Part shown: positions 59,901 to 64,000 of the stretch, one piece after another | How positions within the stretch are numbered: the stretch's first letter is position 1 | How the letters are laid out: every line of letters begins with the position of its first letter | Source of the DNA: Haliclystus octoradiatus | Lineage: Eukaryota > Cnidaria > Staurozoa > Stauromedusae > Haliclystidae | Length of the DNA: 64,000 nucleotides | Direction of reading: 5' to 3' | Assembly (NCBI GenBank): GCA_916610825.1 | Contig: OU744451.1 | Location: 6,989,345 to 7,053,344 of the forward strand | The notes under the pieces: model-generated | Seen by the model: only the letters and a program-made list of their open reading frames with translations | Told to the model about the DNA's origin: nothing | Databases searched by the model: none | Translations under genes and position numbers: made by a program

Positions 59901-61761
59901 AAATTCAACACTTCACAAAAACGGTTTTATGAACAGGAGTATACTATGCATTGTAAGCCTCCTCGCAAGCCTTCTTCTTATCATGTTCCAATCTAATATT
60001 CATAATTTTATGCAATAATAATTGTTGCTATATCGCTAAATCATTTTGGCGATTCCAACCCCCACCCGTTTTGCAATATAAAAAGTCCAGGACTCAGCTA
60101 CACGCTTTATACTTTAAAGTCTAAAAGATTACGACTGTGATGACATGAGCACTGTTACATTGACCCAAATGTGTAAGTGGAAATTTTTTAGGCCAATTTT
60201 CGGGCAGATCAAGCTATTTCTTATATTTCTTTGCTATGAAATTATTCAGTCATTCGGTATTTTGCGGGTTATACGTAACATTATCCTGAAAAATATAATG
60301 AAATTAATCAGTAAACAATAATCCAAATTTTCTTTCTCGCTCCGCTCGCAACAATTCTTTGCATCAGATCACATAGGGATTAGTGAAGCAAATCAATAAA
60401 GTGCCAAAGTAACAGAAGCTGTTTATCTAACACCAAACTCTTTTCAGGTGCCTATTCCTTTTCATAGTTGTTTCCATGATTGTTCCATTATTGATTGTTG
60501 CTAAACAATTTGAACTTCGGTATTTCTTCAACGCAACGTGAACATTTTCGCTATATTAACTTGCAGGACTTGATTTATTTAATTGACTACTATTTAAGAG
60601 CGGTTACTATTGGCTCATTATTTGCCATAAAATAGGCGTGTCTCACTCTTTAAATTAAATGCACATCCCAGTGCTGCATATAAAAATGTATTTTACGGTG
60701 CCTAAAATAGACTGTTATATGCAGCAAAATATTCTGCGCAAAGGTGTCCAAACAGTCTCAGGAAATAAAAGTAAATGCCTAAAATAGGATGGCCTGCTTG
60801 AACCAGGTGTGACTAAAACGGCCTTTATAACGATCCACTACAGGGAGAAATGTACATTATTATTTACACCGTAAAGCTAAGTTGCAGGAGGAATGGAAGA
60901 GCTGATAACGGCTATTGAATTCAGCAAAAAAATTATATAATCGTATAATTGCTTAAAATGAATGTAAAATGAATATGTTTCAATTATGTAATGACGGTAT
61001 TAAGAAATTTTGTGGAACTGAAGGAGGCCTATGATGTTTGTGTTTGTATCCTATGATATATCTTCTGCAATTTTGCATGTGAGTTACCTCTTCTAACAAC
61101 ATTTCCCTGAAATTTTTTTTCGGGCAAAACCGTTTTTGCCCCCCTAATTGGAAATTTGCCCCTACGCCCATGTCGACTTGCATGTTACATTGCTGGCAAA
61201 CATTGTAGTCAATGTTGATATTGAGTCAAGTGTTACGAGAAAGATGAGAATTCAATTGTATGTGGACAGAAGTACGAAGGTCGCGCGTGACTTACCTAGG
61301 CTATAACTTTTTTATAATTTAATAACTTAACTTTAACAACGGTGTTCTGCAATTTCTTTTATACCTACTGCGAATTAGATGCTCTGCGCAGCTTGACAAA
61401 ACTGTTTATTGCAAATTTACGATATTTGCAAACGCCATACTGATAATGATGAAAATTGTGATCAAATATTTAACAAAAGAAATTAACGAGCAATAAAAAA
61501 CAATTTACAAAGTGTATGTCTATGTATATCTAGCGTACCTTTGAATTCTGGTGTAAAAGGTCGCAGGATTTCAGGGATTGATGTATAGAACTCCAGTTCT
61601 CTATCTTCTAATGGTTTACAAATTGTATATTCATCATAAGTTAGCAGACATTGATGTCCACCGACCTGGTTCTCGAATGGTAAAAGCTGGACGGCTTTGC
61701 ATTCTACAGCACGAGAACTTTCCTTAATTTCTTTATGATTCTCCATCATAATTAGCTTCAT
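50965..61761 (-). CDS. IP6K: inositol hexakisphosphate kinase, six coding exons
   Basis: Exons on minus: 61761-61539, 57225-57096, 54373-54330 (44 bp), 54233-54156, 52402-52227, 51363-50965. All have GT-AG borders and the frame is continuous: 1050 bp, 349 residues plus stop. The enzyme phosphorylates InsP6 to the pyrophosphate InsP7, using ATP. Exon 1 carries LLPFENQVGGHQCLLTYDE and ends FTPEFKG, diagnostic of IP6K, not IPMK. Exon 5 has the inositol-binding PCILDIKMG (P-x3-D-x-K-x-G) followed by TRQYGDD. The last exon has SLLLIYDG, a metal-binding IDF (DIRVIDFAK) and GPDHGLLLGLQ. It is shorter than human (about 410-440) because the linkers after exon 2 and before IDF are short. The usual IDFAH reads IDFAK. 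MKLIMMENHK is taken as start, but the Met codons at positions 5 and 6 are also possible. Confidence 0.92.
51980..52181. mobile_element. AGGGGCAAAAATGACC MITE, copy C
   Basis: AGAGGCAAAAATGACCGGTG and ...CGGTCAATATTGCCTCTT form clear terminal inverted repeats. It lies in IP6K intron 5, about 45 bp from the donor of exon 5. Confidence 0.7.
52559..53356. mobile_element. 798-bp element, GGCATGGATTATACGAGC ends, TCA target site
   Basis: GGCATGGATTATACGAGCGA...and ...CGCTCGTATAACCCATGCC are terminal inverted repeats. TCA flanks both sides (52556-52558, 53357-53359). Inner GTTCGC/GCGAAC arrays repeat in both orientations. The 3-bp TSD suggests a PIF/Harbinger-like MITE, but no transposase is present. 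Confidence 0.7.
53522..53837. mobile_element. diverged TAGCCTGC-family element
   Basis: TTGCCTGTGCTCGCA... and ...AAGCGTAGGCTA ends, with an inner AATGGACAAACAAT hairpin like that of 41541-41851. No matching 9-bp flanks were found. Confidence 0.55.
54603..54785. mobile_element. TACAGTCAAACCTG MITE
   Basis: TACAGTCAAACCTGTTATAA to ACAGGTTTCACTGTA, TA-flanked, in IP6K intron 2. Confidence 0.8.
55220..55286 (+). other. possible first coding exon of an unknown plus-strand gene
   Basis: ATG at 55220 opens MPRRRSGPTILHFTSQTEDT and reaches a consensus GTAAGT donor at 55287. It lies in an IP6K intron on the opposite strand. No second exon was recognised, so this stays a candidate. Confidence 0.3.
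56453..56835. mobile_element. Mutator-like foldback element (383 bp), perfect 9-bp TSD
   Basis: TAGTCTGCGTTTACAGACCG, TTCACAAAAGAATAGGGTCT on the left; AGACCCTATTCTTTTGTGAA and GGTCTGTAACGCAGGCTA on the right. GAAAATCAT is duplicated exactly at 56444-56452 and 56836-56844. It has the same ends as 5467-6014. A GC-rich GGAGCGAAGCGACC / AAGCCGAAGGCT patch lies just left (56345-56420). Confidence 0.88.
57226..59743. other. IP6K intron 1, right-hand part of minus-strand order
   Basis: AT-rich intron sequence. No exon or bounded repeat was recognised. A small hairpin (CTACTATTGTATT/AATACAATAGTA) is near 58300-58340. Confidence 0.4.
59744..61172. mobile_element. non-autonomous hAT element (1429 bp), perfect 8-bp TSD
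   Basis: The left end CGTAGGCGTAGGAGC and the right end, whose complement is CATGGGCGTAGGGGCAAAT, are imperfect inverted repeats. Subterminal TTCGGGCAATTTTTCGGGCA on the left mirrors TTTTTTTTCGGGCAAAACCG on the right. TCGACTTG is duplicated exactly (59736-59743 and 61173-61180). No transposase frame. Not closely related at its ends to the hAT at 16493. Confidence 0.85.
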
Positions 61762-63002
61762 TATAAGGAATATATTGTCTGATATATCACTTATGTTTTA
61801 ATGAAAAATTATAATGCAATCTTAACGATTTTCTTACACAAGAAAAGCATCTTAATACTCTACGGGCGTACGTTTTGAGTATTAACACCGGTAAGCAGAA
61901 TATTCAACAGGCTGCAGGGCGTCATGCGCAGTAGAACCCTGTCCCGTCTGATAATTTTGGCCACATCTGAAAACATCTCGCACTTTATTTCGTTTTGATT
62001 TGAATTTCAAATTTTGACTTGACTTTGAGATTTCTTATGGCCAGAAAAAATGGCGGTCTTGTCGGAAATTGATGAGATTGAAGATTCAACATAAAGACTT
62101 TCGACAATCTTCATATATTATATTTTGTGTAGAAATGAAGTTATTATCCTGCTCATCGTAAAATTCCAGTATAATTGATGTTTTCTTTGCTCTTCAACGC
62201 TGTTGATATATAGATCTATAGCCCAATATAATGAGCTGAAAATGTAGACTAACTTAATCATTATCAAGAGACGTTGGCTCCTTTTTATGTAGCTTGAAAT
62301 TCGGACAGGGTAAGATGTTTGAAGAATTAACATACAATTAGGTGTAACCTAACTCATCTTTCAATGGTTAGATTCCAATATCAAAAGTTTTTGATTCAAA
62401 ACACGATTAGACAAATAGCCTGACATTAAAAAGTAAGTTAGGAATTCTCAATCAACTAGGCCCAATAATGATAGTTCGCCTAATGAGTCACTGTTTATAT
62501 TATAATGTGATATATTTTGTCAACTAAAATTGACATTGAAGGGTGAATAAAGGAAAGTTCTTGGCCTCCACTTACATTATAGACTTGTAGCCTAGTTGTA
62601 ACTTGTAAGTGAATGTAGCCTAAGCCTATAAATATTGTAGACTACTGTAGTACATGATTAACTAACATGTATCTGTATGCCTCTTGCCTAGTGCGTTCAT
62701 GTTCAATTCTCCAACAAAGGCCGGTGTATATAACTTGTCTACAGGTGTGCTGCGCAAGATTGGAAAGTTTGCTGTTTGCGGGTAACATCTTGGTCGCGGC
62801 TGAAATTCCAGCTGCGCAATTCATAATTGTATCCGTATTTTGAAAGAAAATGAAATATTTTCCATGAAAATTTAGAAGTTATATCTAAAATGTGCCTACA
62901 TATATCATCCACCTGCGCAAAATTACACCACAATTTGGCTTTCAGCAGCACATTTTCCGAGAAAAAATACGATCTTGGCCGTGCACAATGCATTCTTTCC
63001 AA
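61762..63002. other. IP6K upstream region
   Basis: Probably holds the IP6K 5' UTR/promoter. A short open ATG (MAVLSEIDEIEDST then stop) at about 62050 on plus is noted but unsupported. No other gene seen. Confidence 0.35.
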
Positions 63003-63705
63003 TCTGGGTGCTGCGTGCGTTTACAGGAAGTACTTCATAATCTATCACCTTTTTGACTACGACCTTCGCTTACAAACTTTAGCGTCTCGATGTTATGAAA
63101 AAAGTTCTTGCTTGACTAAACTTGGCAGATTGTTGGGGACTTAATACTCAGGGCTTAATATAATATTTGATAAATATACTAACATTTTGATTATTAAACA
63201 TTCATCATTTGACCGCTAAATAATGATATTAATGACAACTATGACATTTTATGACATTACTGTATTATATACAGTATTAAACATATATAGCCTACCAGTT
63301 TCAAATTAAAAATTTAAAACTTATTTTTACTGTATTTTTACTAATTTCAAAGCAATGTATGTGTCACATTGATGATATTGATACAGACTTAGATAAACAT
63401 TTCAGGACTTTCTAACCCATGCAAATAATTGCGTTTTCGTGTGATGGATTTCCTGCCAAATCAAGTTCAACAATTTATGGAAAATTCTTAGCTATACTGC
63501 TCTAATTTTTAATCTGTTGATAAATTATTCAAGTCTGGAACTTGGTATCGAATAAAGTCCTTGTCAATTAACACATGACAGCAACTACCAAATTTAGCCA
63601 AGCCAGAACTTTTTCATAACATCGAGACGCTAAAATTTGTAAGCGAAGGTCGGAGTCAAAAAGGTTACAGATTATGGCGTATAACGCACGCAAGTTACAG
63701 ACACC
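63003..63705. mobile_element. foldback element with about 115-bp arms
   Basis: The left arm 63003-63128 (GTGCTGCGTGCGTTTACAGG, CTTTTTGACTACGACCTTCG, AGCGTCTCGATGTTATGAAA) is mirrored imperfectly by 63585-63705. The middle is AT-rich. TSD not resolved. Confidence 0.65.
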
Positions 63706-63717
63706 GAATATAGGCTA

Positions 63718-63898
63718 TACAGTGAAACCTGTATATAACGGCCAGCTAATAGAGGTAGATAAATTGACCACTATAGACAGGTGGCCTTTATATACAGGTT
63801 TGATTCAATAGAAAATACTATTTTAGAGATTGAAAGAGTGACCACTATAGACAGGTGGCCGCTATATAGAGGTGACCGTTATAACAGGTTTGACTGTA
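63718..63898. mobile_element. TACAGTCAAACCTG MITE
   Basis: TACAGTGAAACCTGTATATA to ACAGGTTTGACTGTA, TA-flanked, in the opposite orientation to the copies at 46476 and 54603. Confidence 0.8.
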
Positions 63899-64000
63899 CA
63901 ATAAATTTGGAAAAACAAATTTTGCCTAAATATTAACATTAATCTATGTGACAGATAAAGAGCAATTTGCCTATTTGGCAAAATTGAGCAATTTTACGTA

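Overview
This window comes from an AT-rich animal (metazoan) nuclear genome. Genes are split by GT-AG introns, the proteins are metazoan families, and most of the remaining DNA is DNA transposons, MITEs, tRNA-derived SINEs and microsatellites. The species cannot be fixed from sequence alone. The divergent but complete orthologues fit a marine invertebrate deuterostome such as a tunicate, but that is a guess. No bacterial, organellar or viral genes were seen.

Genes, left to right. (1) 1195-4692, minus: the first four coding exons of a PTB-domain adaptor resembling LDLRAP1/ARH; the rest lies beyond the left edge or was not found. (2) 8956-11694, plus: a four-exon gene for an unrecognised, polar 222-aa protein. 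(3) 13561-14286, plus: an intronless 14-3-3 gene with a CRE and CCAAT boxes upstream. (4) 15615-49997, plus: ZDHHC6, an ER palmitoyltransferase. I rebuilt 11 coding exons into one continuous 407-codon frame spread over 34 kb, about the length of the human protein. (5) 50965-61761, minus, convergent with ZDHHC6: an inositol hexakisphosphate kinase (IP6K). I rebuilt six exons, including a 44-bp mini-exon, into a 349-codon frame.

Mobile DNA. ZDHHC6 intron 1 holds an 8.6-kb hAT transposon (16493-25130) with 8-bp target duplications and a decayed ZNF862/KIAA1586-type transposase. A 3.2-kb TA-flanked element packed with the palindrome GTTCATGAAC is nested inside it. Small relatives of that nested element lie further right. 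Other families were defined here from their ends and target-site duplications (TSDs): a foldback family with TAGCCTGC ends and 9-bp TSDs (Mutator-like); a pair of 1.36-kb elements with GGGCGATTCCATC ends, 4-bp TSDs and repeated TGTCAGTCAGACAC motifs; two TA-flanked pogo/mariner-like MITE families; a TTAA-flanked element; a 1.4-kb non-autonomous hAT; and at least two tRNA-derived SINE families.

The genes do not form an operon or pathway. ZDHHC6 (protein S-acylation in the ER), IP6K (inositol pyrophosphates), 14-3-3 (phosphoprotein binding) and the PTB adaptor (receptor endocytosis) are ordinary housekeeping or signalling genes. The unusual content is the layered transposon landscape, especially the GTTCATGAAC and TGTCAGTCAGACAC motif-rich elements.
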